This document shows, piece after piece, positions 10,284-18,950 of a stretch of 64,000 bases of DNA (positions are counted from its first letter, which is position 1; each line of letters starts with the position of its first letter). Below the pieces are notes generated by a model, which did not search any database, was not told where the DNA came from, and worked only from the letters and a program-made list of their open reading frames with translations. The stretch is taken from positions 1 to 64,000 of the forward strand of contig NZ_JASCIQ010000035.1 in NCBI RefSeq assembly GCF_029968035.1. The letters are read 5' to 3'. The DNA is from Streptomyces cavernicola. Its GTDB lineage: Bacteria > Actinomycetota > Actinomycetes > Streptomycetales > Streptomycetaceae. Both the position numbers and the translations under genes were made by a program.

Positions 10284-11534
10284 GTGCGAATCACGCGCAG
10301 GGTCCTCGCCGTGGCGGCGGCCTCACTCGTCGCCCTCGCGGTGCCCGCCGCAACCACCCCCGCCGCCGCGGACGAGGCCCCAGATCAGTGCACGTTCCCC
10401 GACAAGCCCTACAAGGGGCAGCCTTGGTCCCTGCAACGTGTCCTCCTCGATGAGCTGTGGAAACACGCGACTGGCAAGGGCGTACGCGTAGCGGTCATCG
10501 ACACCGGCGTCGACGTCAAGAATCGTCAGCTGACGCAGGCCGTGGACACGGAGAGCGGCCGCAATCTCCTCCCGAAGAACCTCAAGGACGAGAACGGCAA
10601 CAAGATCGAGCGCGGAAAAGAGAACGGAACTACGGATTCAGTCGGCCACGGAACGAAAGTCGCCGGAATCATCGCGGCCCGCCCCATGAAAGGCACGGGC
10701 TTCGTCGGCCTCGCCCCCGAGGCGACCATCATTCCGATCCAACAGAACGACGCGGAAGGCCACGGCACAGCCGAAACCCTCGCCGATGCGATCCGCTACG
10801 CCACCGGCCCCGCGCGAGCAGACGTCATCAGCATCTCCCAGGACACCGCGAACGCCGTAGAACCCACAGCCGAGTTGAAACAGGCCGTGGACGAAGCCCT
10901 CGCGAAGAAGGTCGTCGTCGTGGCCTCGGCCGGAAACGACGGCCTCGGAGGACACGTCAAAAAGACCTACCCGGCGTCGTACGAAGAAGTCCTCGCCGTC
11001 GCCTCGTCCGACCGCAACAACGAACGCGCAGCCTTCTCCCAATCAGGAGAGTTCGTCGACGTCGCCGCACCAGGCGTGGACATGATCTCCACCGTTCCCG
11101 GCGGCGGCCACTGCTCCGACAACGGCACCAGCTTCTCCGCCCCATACGTCACCGGAGTCGTCGCCCTCCTCAAGGAGAAGCGCCCCACCTGGACCCCGCG
11201 GCAGATCAACGCCCAGATCATGCAGACCGCCGAGCGCCCCACCACAGGCCACGACCGCCTGGTCGGATGGGGCGTCGTCGACCCGGTACGCGCCCTCAGC
11301 GAGGCCGACAAGCCGATCGAGCAGCCGGTTCCCGGCAACGACACCGCAGGGCAGGCAAATCCTCCATCAGCAATTCCCCTTCCACTTGGAGAAACCGCCC
11401 AGGCAAGGGCGACTCGACTCGGCACCTATGTGGTAGTCGGCAGTTCCGTTCTGGTGGCGGTCATCGCGGGCGGCGCGGTAGCCGTACGTGACGCTCGGCG
11501 GCGCGCAAGAGGGGAACAGGGGGCGACGAGTTGA
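10284..11534 (+). CDS. mycP: mycosin, ESX-associated subtilisin-like serine protease (intact triad)
   Basis: Membrane-anchored S8 protease of the ESX machine, 416 aa. It has a Sec signal peptide (residues 1 to about 29), catalytic Asp73 in VIDTGVD, His122 in GHGTKVAGI, oxyanion Asn218 in SAGND and Ser283 in NGTSFSAP. A C-terminal helix (about 382-404) is followed by a basic tail, the standard mycosin layout. In mycobacteria the mycosin both cleaves secreted substrates and stabilises the EccBCDE core. GTG 10284 follows a GGGAG motif and lies three bases after eccB. All catalytic residues are intact, in contrast to the second mycosin-like gene 2.5 kb downstream. Confidence 0.93.
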   Translation: MRITRRVLAVAAASLVALAVPAATTPAAADEAPDQCTFPDKPYKGQPWSLQRVLLDELWKHATGKGVRVAVIDTGVDVKNRQLTQAVDTESGRNLLPKNLKDENGNKIERGKENGTTDSVGHGTKVAGIIAARPMKGTGFVGLAPEATIIPIQQNDAEGHGTAETLADAIRYATGPARADVISISQDTANAVEPTAELKQAVDEALAKKVVVVASAGNDGLGGHVKKTYPASYEEVLAVASSDRNNERAAFSQSGEFVDVAAPGVDMISTVPGGGHCSDNGTSFSAPYVTGVVALLKEKRPTWTPRQINAQIMQTAERPTTGHDRLVGWGVVDPVRALSEADKPIEQPVPGNDTAGQANPPSAIPLPLGETAQARATRLGTYVVVGSSVLVAVIAGGAVAVRDARRRARGEQGATS

Positions 11535-11799
11535 CCTCAAGCGAGCCGGGAGACAATCCGCCCACACCTGGACGCGCTCGGCTGAACTCGACGGAACGGA
11601 ACTTCTCAAGTGTCGAGCGGCCGTGAACTATGTTGCTACTGAGGCGAGTTGGCCGAGAAAGAAGACGCGGCTGTCAGACCCTTTGACTAGGGTGGTAAAC
11701 ATGCGAACAGTGCTGTTCGCGCGTAGTGCAACAGGGTTTCGCCAGGTGGAAAACACCGCGGTGGCGAGGCTTACGGGGATCGGGGGAAGGACAATCAGC

Positions 11800-12264
11800 G
11801 TGGCTGAAGCAAGCGGCGGGAGCGGCGGAGGCGGAGACCTCAGGCTCGGAGTCGGTGCACTGGAGAAGTTCCAGAAGCGCGTGGACACCATCCTGTCGGA
11901 ACTGGAGGGCGGCGCGGCCGGCAGCACAAAAATGGCGGCCCAGCGCATCGCTCGCAGCTCCCTGAGCGGAGCGAACGCCCCATTCGCGGAGGCAGACGGC
12001 CTCTACCGCCAGTACAGCCGGGTACACGAAGAGCTCGTCTCGCTGTCCAAGTCTCTCGGCGAGCAGATCACCCTGCTGCGGATCGCTGTGCGGGGCACGG
12101 AGGTCGGGTTCGAGAACCTTGAGGAAGAGCATCGGGCTCGGTTTCATGCGATTCAGGCTCGTCTCCTTGAGGAGCGTAAGGCAGCCCTTAAGGAGGCGGC
12201 AGACGCGCCCGAGCGCGCGGAGGACCCGTCGAAGTCGGCGTTCGGCCTTGGAGACAGCGAATGA
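11800..12264 (+). CDS. ESX-locus helical protein, possible WXG100-superfamily partner
   Basis: Small soluble, mostly helical protein of 154 aa with a Gly/Ser-rich N terminus and long amphipathic helices (for example YRQYSRVHEELVSLSKSLGE). GTG 11800 was chosen because GGGGGAAGG ends nine bases upstream at 11790; the longer open frame back to 11488 lies in poorly conserved sequence. Its stop overlaps the start of the WXG/Pro-rich gene (ATGA), so the two products are made together and may dimerise, as paired WXG100-type proteins do. No WXG tripeptide is present. The exact role is unknown; position and helical character point to a substrate, partner or chaperone of the ESX system. Confidence 0.65.
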   Translation: MAEASGGSGGGGDLRLGVGALEKFQKRVDTILSELEGGAAGSTKMAAQRIARSSLSGANAPFAEADGLYRQYSRVHEELVSLSKSLGEQITLLRIAVRGTEVGFENLEEEHRARFHAIQARLLEERKAALKEAADAPERAEDPSKSAFGLGDSE

Positions 12265-14066
12265 GAGAGCACGGCAACCCACAGCCGGACCCGACGCCTG
12301 AGCAGCAGCAGGAGACGACCGCGGACGGACTGCGTCGACAGCTCGACGTGGTCAACGCCATGGAGGGGGCGAGCACGCTCCCGAAGACGCTCGGGTTCAG
12401 CGGTAGCTCGGGAAACTTCTTCGGCAGGACCAACTTCGAGAGCCGCGACCTCAACTCGATGCTCGACCTCCTGGACGCGGCCAACCCATCGGACTTGGAG
12501 CACGTCAGCGACGCCCTGGCCAAGGCGCGGGACTCACTCAACGAGGCAGCGCGGGCGTTGGACGACGACATCAAGAAGGCCGATTGGGAAGGCGAGTCCG
12601 GCAGAGAGTTCCGTCGGTACGGAAGCGAACTGACCAAGCACGCCTGGGAAGTCGCATCGTTTTCGAACGTGGCAGCGACACAAATGTCGGTGGCCGGAAC
12701 CGGACTCGCTTCGGTCCGCAGCTCCGCCCCGAAGCAGCGCGACGACCGCCTCGTCCCCAAGCGGCCCGAGGACTTCGAGTCCGTGGAACAGACGGAAACC
12801 AACGCCGAGTACGTCAAGGCCATGGAGGTCGAACGCAACCGGCAGGAGACCATCAACCAGATGGGCCGACTGGCCTCGTTCTACGCAGTCTCCGAGGAGA
12901 GCCTGGCTTCCCAGAAGCCGCCCACGCCTCCCAAGCCCGTGAGGGCAGCAGTACCGAAACCCTCCGGCTCCGCAGGGGCCACTCCGGGATCATCGGGTGC
13001 TGCAAGCGCGACCACGGCTGCATCAGCAGGACAGATCACCCCGGGAGACGGACGCCCCGGCGAGGCGTCCACCGGCGCCTCACAGGCCATTGGCCAAGGT
13101 GCCTCTCCGTCCAGCCCTACCCCGGGGTCTTCGGTGCAGATCGACAGCGTGACCGCGCCTGCGCCTCCTGCTCCCAGCCCCGGCCCTGTCCCACCTCCTA
13201 CGGCAACGGGTCCGACAAGCCCGTCACCTGGACCACTTGTACCCCCTCCGAGCCTCGGCGCTCCCCCGCCTCACACCACACAGCGCCCGACGGGCCCCGG
13301 CACCGGCCCGTCGAAGACCGGCTCCCCCGGCGGCCAGCCCCTCGGCAAGGCGGGCTCTCCCAGCACCACCGCCACTCGTGCCGGGCGCCCCGGCACAGGC
13401 CAGAACACTCCGGCCGCCGGACGCCCCGGGCCTGTCGCACGTTCCACCACGCAGACCGGGCATCCCGCAGTCACAGGGCGGCCGACCACCGTCGGCCAAC
13501 CCGTCCACGGCCGTGGTCCAGCCGCGACCGGTAGACCGGGCTCCGGCCCGGCCGCCCAGGCACCCATCACCGGGCGGCCCAGCACCGCACAGCCTGCCAC
13601 CGGACGCGGCGGCGGGACCTCGGGAACTCCGTCCGGCCGTTCGGGCGGGATCGTCGGCGGCACACCGCAACGGACCGGAACGGGTGCAGCCCACGGCTCA
13701 TCACCGGCTCCACGCAGCAGTGTCATCGGGTCCCAACCCACAGCACCAGGCCGTGGGCCCACCGGTCGTGCGGGCCAGTCAGGGGTATTCGGTTCCCAGC
13801 CCTCTGCCGGCGACCGTCGCCCCACCGGCAGGGGCACACCGGCCCCGAACGGAGTCGTGGGCACTCCGTCCAACGCCTCTGCGGGAGGTCAGCCGGGCCG
13901 GCGAGGTTTCACGTCCGGCGGCGCCGGCCTTGCCGGGGGCCGGACGAGGCCGCAGCGCCCGGAGCAGGAGCAGGATCACCGTGGTGAGCGTCCGGACTAC
14001 CTGACCGAGGACGAGGAAACGTGGCAGCCCCAGCGGCGGAACACCACACCGCCGGTGATCGACTAG
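12261..14066 (+). CDS. ESX-associated protein: N-terminal WXG domain plus long Pro/Gly-rich tail
   Basis: 601 aa. Residues 40-145 form a helical hairpin with the WXG motif as W109-E110-G111 (KKADWEGESG), so this is a WXG100-superfamily domain. From about residue 215 the protein becomes a low-complexity Pro/Gly/Thr/Ala tail with many GRP repeats (TGRPTTVGQP, ITGRPSTAQP), ending in a short charged tail. The layout resembles mycobacterial ESX-secreted proteins with disordered Pro-rich regions. A cell-surface or wall-spanning role is possible but unproven. It overlaps the previous gene by 4 bp and lies 25 bp before the pseudo-mycosin gene. The other long frames across the repeat region are shadows caused by its composition. 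Confidence 0.75.
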   Translation: MREHGNPQPDPTPEQQQETTADGLRRQLDVVNAMEGASTLPKTLGFSGSSGNFFGRTNFESRDLNSMLDLLDAANPSDLEHVSDALAKARDSLNEAARALDDDIKKADWEGESGREFRRYGSELTKHAWEVASFSNVAATQMSVAGTGLASVRSSAPKQRDDRLVPKRPEDFESVEQTETNAEYVKAMEVERNRQETINQMGRLASFYAVSEESLASQKPPTPPKPVRAAVPKPSGSAGATPGSSGAASATTAASAGQITPGDGRPGEASTGASQAIGQGASPSSPTPGSSVQIDSVTAPAPPAPSPGPVPPPTATGPTSPSPGPLVPPPSLGAPPPHTTQRPTGPGTGPSKTGSPGGQPLGKAGSPSTTATRAGRPGTGQNTPAAGRPGPVARSTTQTGHPAVTGRPTTVGQPVHGRGPAATGRPGSGPAAQAPITGRPSTAQPATGRGGGTSGTPSGRSGGIVGGTPQRTGTGAAHGSSPAPRSSVIGSQPTAPGRGPTGRAGQSGVFGSQPSAGDRRPTGRGTPAPNGVVGTPSNASAGGQPGRRGFTSGGAGLAGGRTRPQRPEQEQDHRGERPDYLTEDEETWQPQRRNTTPPVID

Positions 14067-14091
14067 GTACGGGGAAGGTCCGGAAGCCAGC

Positions 14092-15327
14092 ATGACCGCA
14101 ACACTCAGCCTCGCCCGCCGGGGTCTGCTCGCAGTGAGCTCCGCAGTCGGAGCATTGGCCCTCACGCTCTCCGGCGCGGCGGCACCCGCAGCCGCCGCCG
14201 ACGACGTGCAGTCCAAGCAGTGGTACCTGGATGCCCTGTACGCCGAGAAGATCTGGAAGAAGACCACCGGGAAGGGCATCAAGGTCGCCGTCATCGACTC
14301 CGGCGTCAATCCCGACACTCCTTCCCTCAAGGGCCAGGTCCTCAAGGGAGTCGACGCCACCGTCGAAAAGGGCGGCAGCACCGACGACACGAACGGCCAG
14401 GGCACCACCACGGCCGAGCTGATCGCCGGAACCGGCAAGGGCGGCGGTATCAAGGGCATGGCCCCCGGAGCCAAGATCATCCCGTTCAAGGTCCCGCTGC
14501 TCAAGTACGACGAACTTCCACCAGGGACCTGGATCGAACGCGATCCCCTGTACCACGCCATCCGCGCAGCAGCCGACAGCGACGCCCAGATCATCGTTAT
14601 CAACCTCCGAAACCAACATGCCATCGGCAACAGCCTCTATGGGCAAAGCGCAGCCGAGTACGCGGCCAGCAAAGGCAAGCTCCTGATCGCAGGCACCGGA
14701 GACAACGCCAAGGAGGGCAACAAGCCCCTATATCCGGCGGCCAACTTGGAGGTAGCCGGGATTGCTTCCGCCGATCGCGAGGCCAAGACAGCGGACTTCT
14801 CTCAGAATGGCGAAGACGTTGACCTGTCCGCCCCAGGCGTCGACATCCCACGATGGTGCGATGCCAGCTTCAAGCGCTATTGCGAGGGTGGGGGCGCCAG
14901 CGCAGCTGCCGCTATCGCTTCGGGCTCGGCCGCCCTCATCTGGTCCGCCCACCCCGACTGGACGGCCAACCAAGTTCTCCGCGTCCTCTTTGACACTGCG
15001 GGCAGGACTTGGAAGAAGAACACTCCCACCAGGTACGCCGGCTACGGCATGGTCCGGCCAGCGGTCAACATCCTTCGCGGGAAGGGAACACCGGGAGACC
15101 CGAAAGTAACGCCGATCCTCAAGCCGGGCCTCTCAGAATCGCCGTCACCTGCCCCTTCATCCTCGCCGACCGGCAAGGCTGAAAAGTCGAACAACGACGC
15201 CGCAGTGGAGGCAGGAAGAGAGGCCGACGACAACAGCCCGTTCGGTCTCATCGTGGGCATCGCCGCAGCCGTAGCAGCCCTGGCCGCAGGAGCTTTCGCC
15301 CTGGCCCGCAAACGCCGGAACGCCTGA
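14092..15327 (+). CDS. mycosin-like protein with degenerate catalytic site (predicted pseudoprotease)
   Basis: Subtilisin-fold, mycosin-like protein of 411 aa with a signal peptide (residues 1 to about 35) and a C-terminal membrane helix before a KRRNA tail. Asp69 (VIDSGVN) and Ser270 (GGASAAAA, aligned with GTSFSAP) are present. The His of the GHGT motif is Gln103 (NGQGTTTAE), and the oxyanion Asn is replaced by Asp204 (GTGDN). With neither His nor Asn, classic serine-protease catalysis is not expected. Mycosins also stabilise the membrane complex independently of proteolysis, so this may be a structural paralogue. It sits directly before the WXG100 pair. Asp, fold and topology are seen; inactivity is inferred. 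Confidence 0.85.
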   Translation: MTATLSLARRGLLAVSSAVGALALTLSGAAAPAAAADDVQSKQWYLDALYAEKIWKKTTGKGIKVAVIDSGVNPDTPSLKGQVLKGVDATVEKGGSTDDTNGQGTTTAELIAGTGKGGGIKGMAPGAKIIPFKVPLLKYDELPPGTWIERDPLYHAIRAAADSDAQIIVINLRNQHAIGNSLYGQSAAEYAASKGKLLIAGTGDNAKEGNKPLYPAANLEVAGIASADREAKTADFSQNGEDVDLSAPGVDIPRWCDASFKRYCEGGGASAAAAIASGSAALIWSAHPDWTANQVLRVLFDTAGRTWKKNTPTRYAGYGMVRPAVNILRGKGTPGDPKVTPILKPGLSESPSPAPSSSPTGKAEKSNNDAAVEAGREADDNSPFGLIVGIAAAVAALAAGAFALARKRRNA

Positions 15328-15418
15328 GTCCAGCACAACAACACCAGGCCGCGGCCCTGTACCCGGCGCACCACATACGCCGGCCTCCAACAAAGACACC
15401 GAGAAGGGAAGGCACTTC

Positions 15419-15769
15419 ATGGCAGTGCAGAAGGTCAATGACGAAGTACTGCGGGGATTTGAGCAGGAGCTCAACGACCGCTTCGGTTCCGTCAAGACAC
15501 AGCTGCAGCAGCTGCAGGCCGTGATCGACGGCGTCGAAGGCAAGTGGAAGGGCATGGGCGCCGTTTCCTTCGACCGCAAGCAGCGGGAGATCAACGAACG
15601 CATGGCCCACATCGGCAATCTCCTTGTCCGCTTCCAACAGGCCGTCGACGACAACCGCCGCATCGCGGGGAGCACCGAGCAGGAAGTCTTCCAGGCCCTC
15701 AAGGGCATCGACGTCGGCTCCGGTTCGAGCTCCGGCTCCAGTGGCTCTTCGAGCTTCAACAACATGTAG
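15419..15769 (+). CDS. WXG100 family type VII secretion protein (EsxB/EsxA-like)
   Basis: 116-aa secreted WXG100 protein. The motif W43-K44-G45 lies in the turn between two amphipathic helices, the defining feature of the family. The C-terminal tail is Ser/Gly-rich (GSGSSSGSSG). The start has a strong site, GAGAAGGGAAGG, seven bases upstream. It is cotranscribed with the second WXG100 gene 59 bp downstream, and the two are expected to form the heterodimer exported by EccC. Within the family, the partner with a C-terminal YxxxD/E signal drives export; that motif was not found here. Confidence 0.93.
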   Translation: MAVQKVNDEVLRGFEQELNDRFGSVKTQLQQLQAVIDGVEGKWKGMGAVSFDRKQREINERMAHIGNLLVRFQQAVDDNRRIAGSTEQEVFQALKGIDVGSGSSSGSSGSSSFNNM

Positions 15770-15828
15770 TGACCGGCGCACCCACCAGTTGCAACAGCAG
15801 CAAGCAGACTCAGAAAACGGGAGGAACC

Positions 15829-16125
15829 ATGGCCGTAGACGACGGCACGATGCTCGTCACGTACGCCGAACTCGAGCGTGCCGCGCAGCAGATCAGCAGC
15901 CAGGCGAAGCGCCTCGACGGTGACCTGCAGGCCCTTCAGACCAGAATGAAGGACATCTCCGCCTTCTTCGAGGGCGAGGCCAAGACCGCCGCCGACGGTC
16001 TGCACCGCGAGTGGGACACAAAGTCTCGCGAGATCCACCAGGCCCTCAACGCCATCGCCAACGCGGTCCGCGAGGCGAGCGCCGCGTACAGCGCCGCCGA
16101 CCGCAAGGCAGCAGCTAACTACTGA
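15829..16125 (+). CDS. WXG100 family protein with F-E-G in place of W-x-G
   Basis: 98-aa partner of the preceding WXG100 protein. It is two amphipathic helices long, but the turn reads F47-E48-G49 (SAFFEGEAK) instead of W-x-G. A Trp occurs 15 residues later (REWDTK). Near the C terminus YSAADRK (Tyr87) resembles the start of a YxxxD/E signal: Y87-S-A-A-D91 fits YxxxD. It would therefore supply the export signal for the pair. GGGAGGAACC precedes the ATG. A strong terminator follows 27 bp after the stop, ending the operon. Confidence 0.88.
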   Translation: MAVDDGTMLVTYAELERAAQQISSQAKRLDGDLQALQTRMKDISAFFEGEAKTAADGLHREWDTKSREIHQALNAIANAVREASAAYSAADRKAAANY

Positions 16126-16152
16126 TACGACAAGAGCACTTGCCAGGCTGAC

Positions 16153-16183
16153 GGGGTGGGCACGCACGGGAGGTGCCCACCCC
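16153..16183 (+). terminator. rho-independent terminator after the WXG100 pair
   Basis: GGGGTGGGCAC (16153-16163) pairs perfectly with GTGCCCACCCC (16173-16183) across a 9-nt loop, followed by a T-containing stretch (gggtcgtttt). It closes the secretion operon and separates it from the substrate module beginning at 16293. Confidence 0.85.
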
Positions 16184-16292
16184 GGGTCGTTTTGAGACAC
16201 GTCGCTCACATCTGTCCCGCGCCTTTAGGTCGGGCGGCACAGCGAGGCCAAGGAGCGACCGGCAGTCGGCTCACACGGGGAGGAACCTGGAT

Positions 16293-16733
16293 ATGGCTTG
16301 GGACGAGTGGGAGCAGCTCAAATCTGATGCTGCCGAGAAGCGCTCAACGCAGATGCAGCTCAATCAGGGGCACCCGAGCACCGGCGTCCAGCAGGGCGAT
16401 CTCAAGGCCAACCAGAAGGAGTTGGCATCAGTTGGAGACAGCGCGTTCAGACTGTTCGAGACTCTAGGACGACAGGGCCGTGACGCCTGGTCCAGTAGCC
16501 AGTCGGCTGCCAAAGACCTAACGGCTCAGGGCTTCGCTCTCGGAGGCGGACTCCATCATGTCCAGGATCGGTGGGAGAAGCAGCTCCAGACCCTACTGGA
16601 TGCCTGTGCGCACATCTCCAATCACATGGACATCACCAATAAGTCTCACCAGGGAGCAGAGTACTTTATCGCTTCCACGTTCAGCAGCATTTCCGTTTTG
16701 GACAAGGGGTTCGACGGGAGGAACCAGAGCTAA
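16293..16733 (+). CDS. small helical protein of the type VII substrate module
   Basis: 146-aa soluble protein, largely helical, beginning MAWDEWEQLKSDAAEKRS. ATG 16293 was chosen over upstream candidates because GGGGAGG lies ten bases before it. It overlaps the next gene by one base (TAATG), so it is translationally coupled to the WXG-domain protein. In type VII systems, small helical proteins encoded just upstream of a large LXG/WXG effector often act as targeting partners, which is the likely role here. It has no recognised catalytic motif. Codon use is less GC-biased than the ecc genes. Confidence 0.7.
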   Translation: MAWDEWEQLKSDAAEKRSTQMQLNQGHPSTGVQQGDLKANQKELASVGDSAFRLFETLGRQGRDAWSSSQSAAKDLTAQGFALGGGLHHVQDRWEKQLQTLLDACAHISNHMDITNKSHQGAEYFIASTFSSISVLDKGFDGRNQS

Positions 16734-18922
16734 TGGACTTCGAAACCCTGCTCCACGGAAACTTCTCATCCCTAGTTACAGCCATCGATGACTGGTCCTC
16801 GATGGTCAAGAATCTCAAGATTATGGAACGGAATGCGCAGGACGATCTGAAAGAGAAGGCCGAAAAGGCTAACTGGGCCGGCGTGAACGCCAACGTCTCT
16901 CGTGATTTCATCCGCAAGACGGCTGGGGAGTTCAGGGACGCACGCATCCAAGCAAGCACTATTTACAACATCCTCAAAGACACCCGAGATGAACTCGTCC
17001 GGTATCAGGACGAACTTAAAGAAGCAATCGAGCAGGGCCGTCAGCGGAACATTGCCGTGTCAACCAGGTCTGGAGACGGCGGGTTCACCGTAACCTTGCG
17101 ACCGAATCCCGATAGCCGAGGGCACGGGTCTGAATCCGCGTCGCAGCTCGCCGTGGACAACCTCAGAGACGATATTCAACGTATTCTCAACAAGGCACAC
17201 AAGAGCGACACCAGTGCCGCACGGGTTTTGAGCAAGATTGCCGATCAGGCCAAGTACGGCTTCTCCGGAGCCGCCTACAGGGATCGCGACACCGCGGCCA
17301 ACGCACTCAAGAAGGCAAGCGACTTGGCGAAACTCGCCAAGAATCCTGAGGAAATGTCCTTGAAGGAGATTTCCGCCTTTAACCGCGATATGAAAAAATA
17401 CCGGAGCGATCCGCTCTTCTCCGAGCACTTCGCCACGACGCTCGGAGCCAATAACACCCTGCAGTTCTGGACCGAAATCACGGCAGCACATTCCGGAACT
17501 CAAGACCGATCCGACGTCGCGATGCTCAAGGACCTACAAAGGAACATGAGCATGACGCTAGCCGCAGCGACACACTCTGACAGTGCCGCGATGCAGCAAT
17601 GGGAGCGGGGAATTATCCGTGAAGGTAACACCAGCTTCCGAGCGGACCCAACGACTACACCCGTGGGCGTGTCTGGCTTTCAAGTCATGAGCAGTCTCAT
17701 GGGTCACGGAAAGTATGACAGTGGTTTCCTCGGAAACTACGGCGAGGAGCTTCTGAAGAAGGACAAGAGCCACTCTCTCGGGGCAACCCAGACCAAGGAG
17801 ATATGGGGAGACGGCGACGGCGCCGACCTGGTCTTCGGGAAGGGAAACGGGATTGACCCCTTGATCGGCTTCATGGATGGCCTGTCACACAACCCTGAAG
17901 CCTCGGAGCAGATCTTCAGCAAAAGATCCGACCTGGACCACATCCTCGAGAGCACCAAGAATACAGGGCGGGGCGACTCTGTCGGGCATGCACTAGAGGC
18001 AGCCGTGATGGGCATTCCATACGGAGAAGAAGCCCAAGGCGGGCTAATGCCCCACAGCAAGACTCAAACCGAGATCGTGAAGAACGTCATGCACGCCGTG
18101 GCGGACCCAGCGGGTGGCGCCGACCTGGTCGGCAAAGGTATCGGCGACAGTTTCGGACACATTGCGGCCGCCTACATGCCGGAGATCAACCGCGTGATCG
18201 CAGGCCCAGGAATGGAATCCGTTTTCCCAGTGAACAGTTCGGTATCGGAAATGCTGGACCGAACCGATACCTACCGGTTTCTCTATGCTCTCGCTCGAGA
18301 TGATGACGCAGCAGCAGGCGTTATTTACGGGCGGGACATTTACACGAACAGCACGATAGAAGCGCATCTCGCCACTGAGGGAGCCAACGGGCGCCAAACA
18401 ACAGAGAAGGCCATTGAAGGGGTAGCATATAATGCGGGAGTAATCGACAGCGTTCTCAGCAGGTCTCGAGCGGATGCAGAAATTCAGCCGATAGTCGATG
18501 GGCGGAACGACTTCAATGAATCATTGAAGACGCAGGGCGACTTCCTCAAGAGTATAGCGTCAACCGGAATTGCAGTCGGAGCTGCCTCCTTGGAAGGCGC
18601 TGGCGACCTCAGCCGCAAGTTCATGCTCGGTGCCGGCGGCGCCTTCCTGGCAGGGGCTGCATCTTTGGGGATTGACCGAATTCTCGAGAGTCGAGAAATG
18701 GACGACGCTACGGACCACGTCCTTTACCGTACAGGGAAGGACATTAGCGTCGATGAAGACGATACGAAGCGCAGCATTCTCGAGGCGGCCGAGTACAGCC
18801 GAGAGCAGCACGACAGCGAAATCCCGAAGAGGGACTTGGACGTTCTCATTGCCCAACAGGCAACCAAAGGATGGGTGGATGGCGATAGCAGGCTTGACGA
18901 CAACATGAAGCGCCCAAACTGA
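16733..18922 (+). CDS. large protein with N-terminal WXG-like domain, candidate type VII substrate (DUF6571-like)
   Basis: 729 aa. The N-terminal hairpin carries W48-A49-G50 (KANWAGVNAN), placing it in the WXG superfamily. The middle 450 residues are alpha-helical with no catalytic motif recognised, and from memory they resemble the Streptomyces DUF6571 group. Near residues 620-645 a Gly/Ala-rich hydrophobic stretch (GAGGAFLAGAASLGIDRIL) could insert in a membrane. An acidic C-terminal domain follows. It is coupled by one-base overlap to the preceding small gene and followed after 28 bp by a membrane-anchored protein. This partner, effector-like, membrane-protein order is typical of type VII substrate modules. 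Toxicity is inference only. Confidence 0.75.
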   Translation: MDFETLLHGNFSSLVTAIDDWSSMVKNLKIMERNAQDDLKEKAEKANWAGVNANVSRDFIRKTAGEFRDARIQASTIYNILKDTRDELVRYQDELKEAIEQGRQRNIAVSTRSGDGGFTVTLRPNPDSRGHGSESASQLAVDNLRDDIQRILNKAHKSDTSAARVLSKIADQAKYGFSGAAYRDRDTAANALKKASDLAKLAKNPEEMSLKEISAFNRDMKKYRSDPLFSEHFATTLGANNTLQFWTEITAAHSGTQDRSDVAMLKDLQRNMSMTLAAATHSDSAAMQQWERGIIREGNTSFRADPTTTPVGVSGFQVMSSLMGHGKYDSGFLGNYGEELLKKDKSHSLGATQTKEIWGDGDGADLVFGKGNGIDPLIGFMDGLSHNPEASEQIFSKRSDLDHILESTKNTGRGDSVGHALEAAVMGIPYGEEAQGGLMPHSKTQTEIVKNVMHAVADPAGGADLVGKGIGDSFGHIAAAYMPEINRVIAGPGMESVFPVNSSVSEMLDRTDTYRFLYALARDDDAAAGVIYGRDIYTNSTIEAHLATEGANGRQTTEKAIEGVAYNAGVIDSVLSRSRADAEIQPIVDGRNDFNESLKTQGDFLKSIASTGIAVGAASLEGAGDLSRKFMLGAGGAFLAGAASLGIDRILESREMDDATDHVLYRTGKDISVDEDDTKRSILEAAEYSREQHDSEIPKRDLDVLIAQQATKGWVDGDSRLDDNMKRPN

Positions 18923-18950
18923 TCGCAAAATAATCTCAACGAGGATTACC

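Noticed and set aside
13237..14004. Alternative frames over the Pro-rich tail of the WXG fusion
   Set aside because: Compositional shadows of Pro/Gly/Arg-rich codons without independent support.
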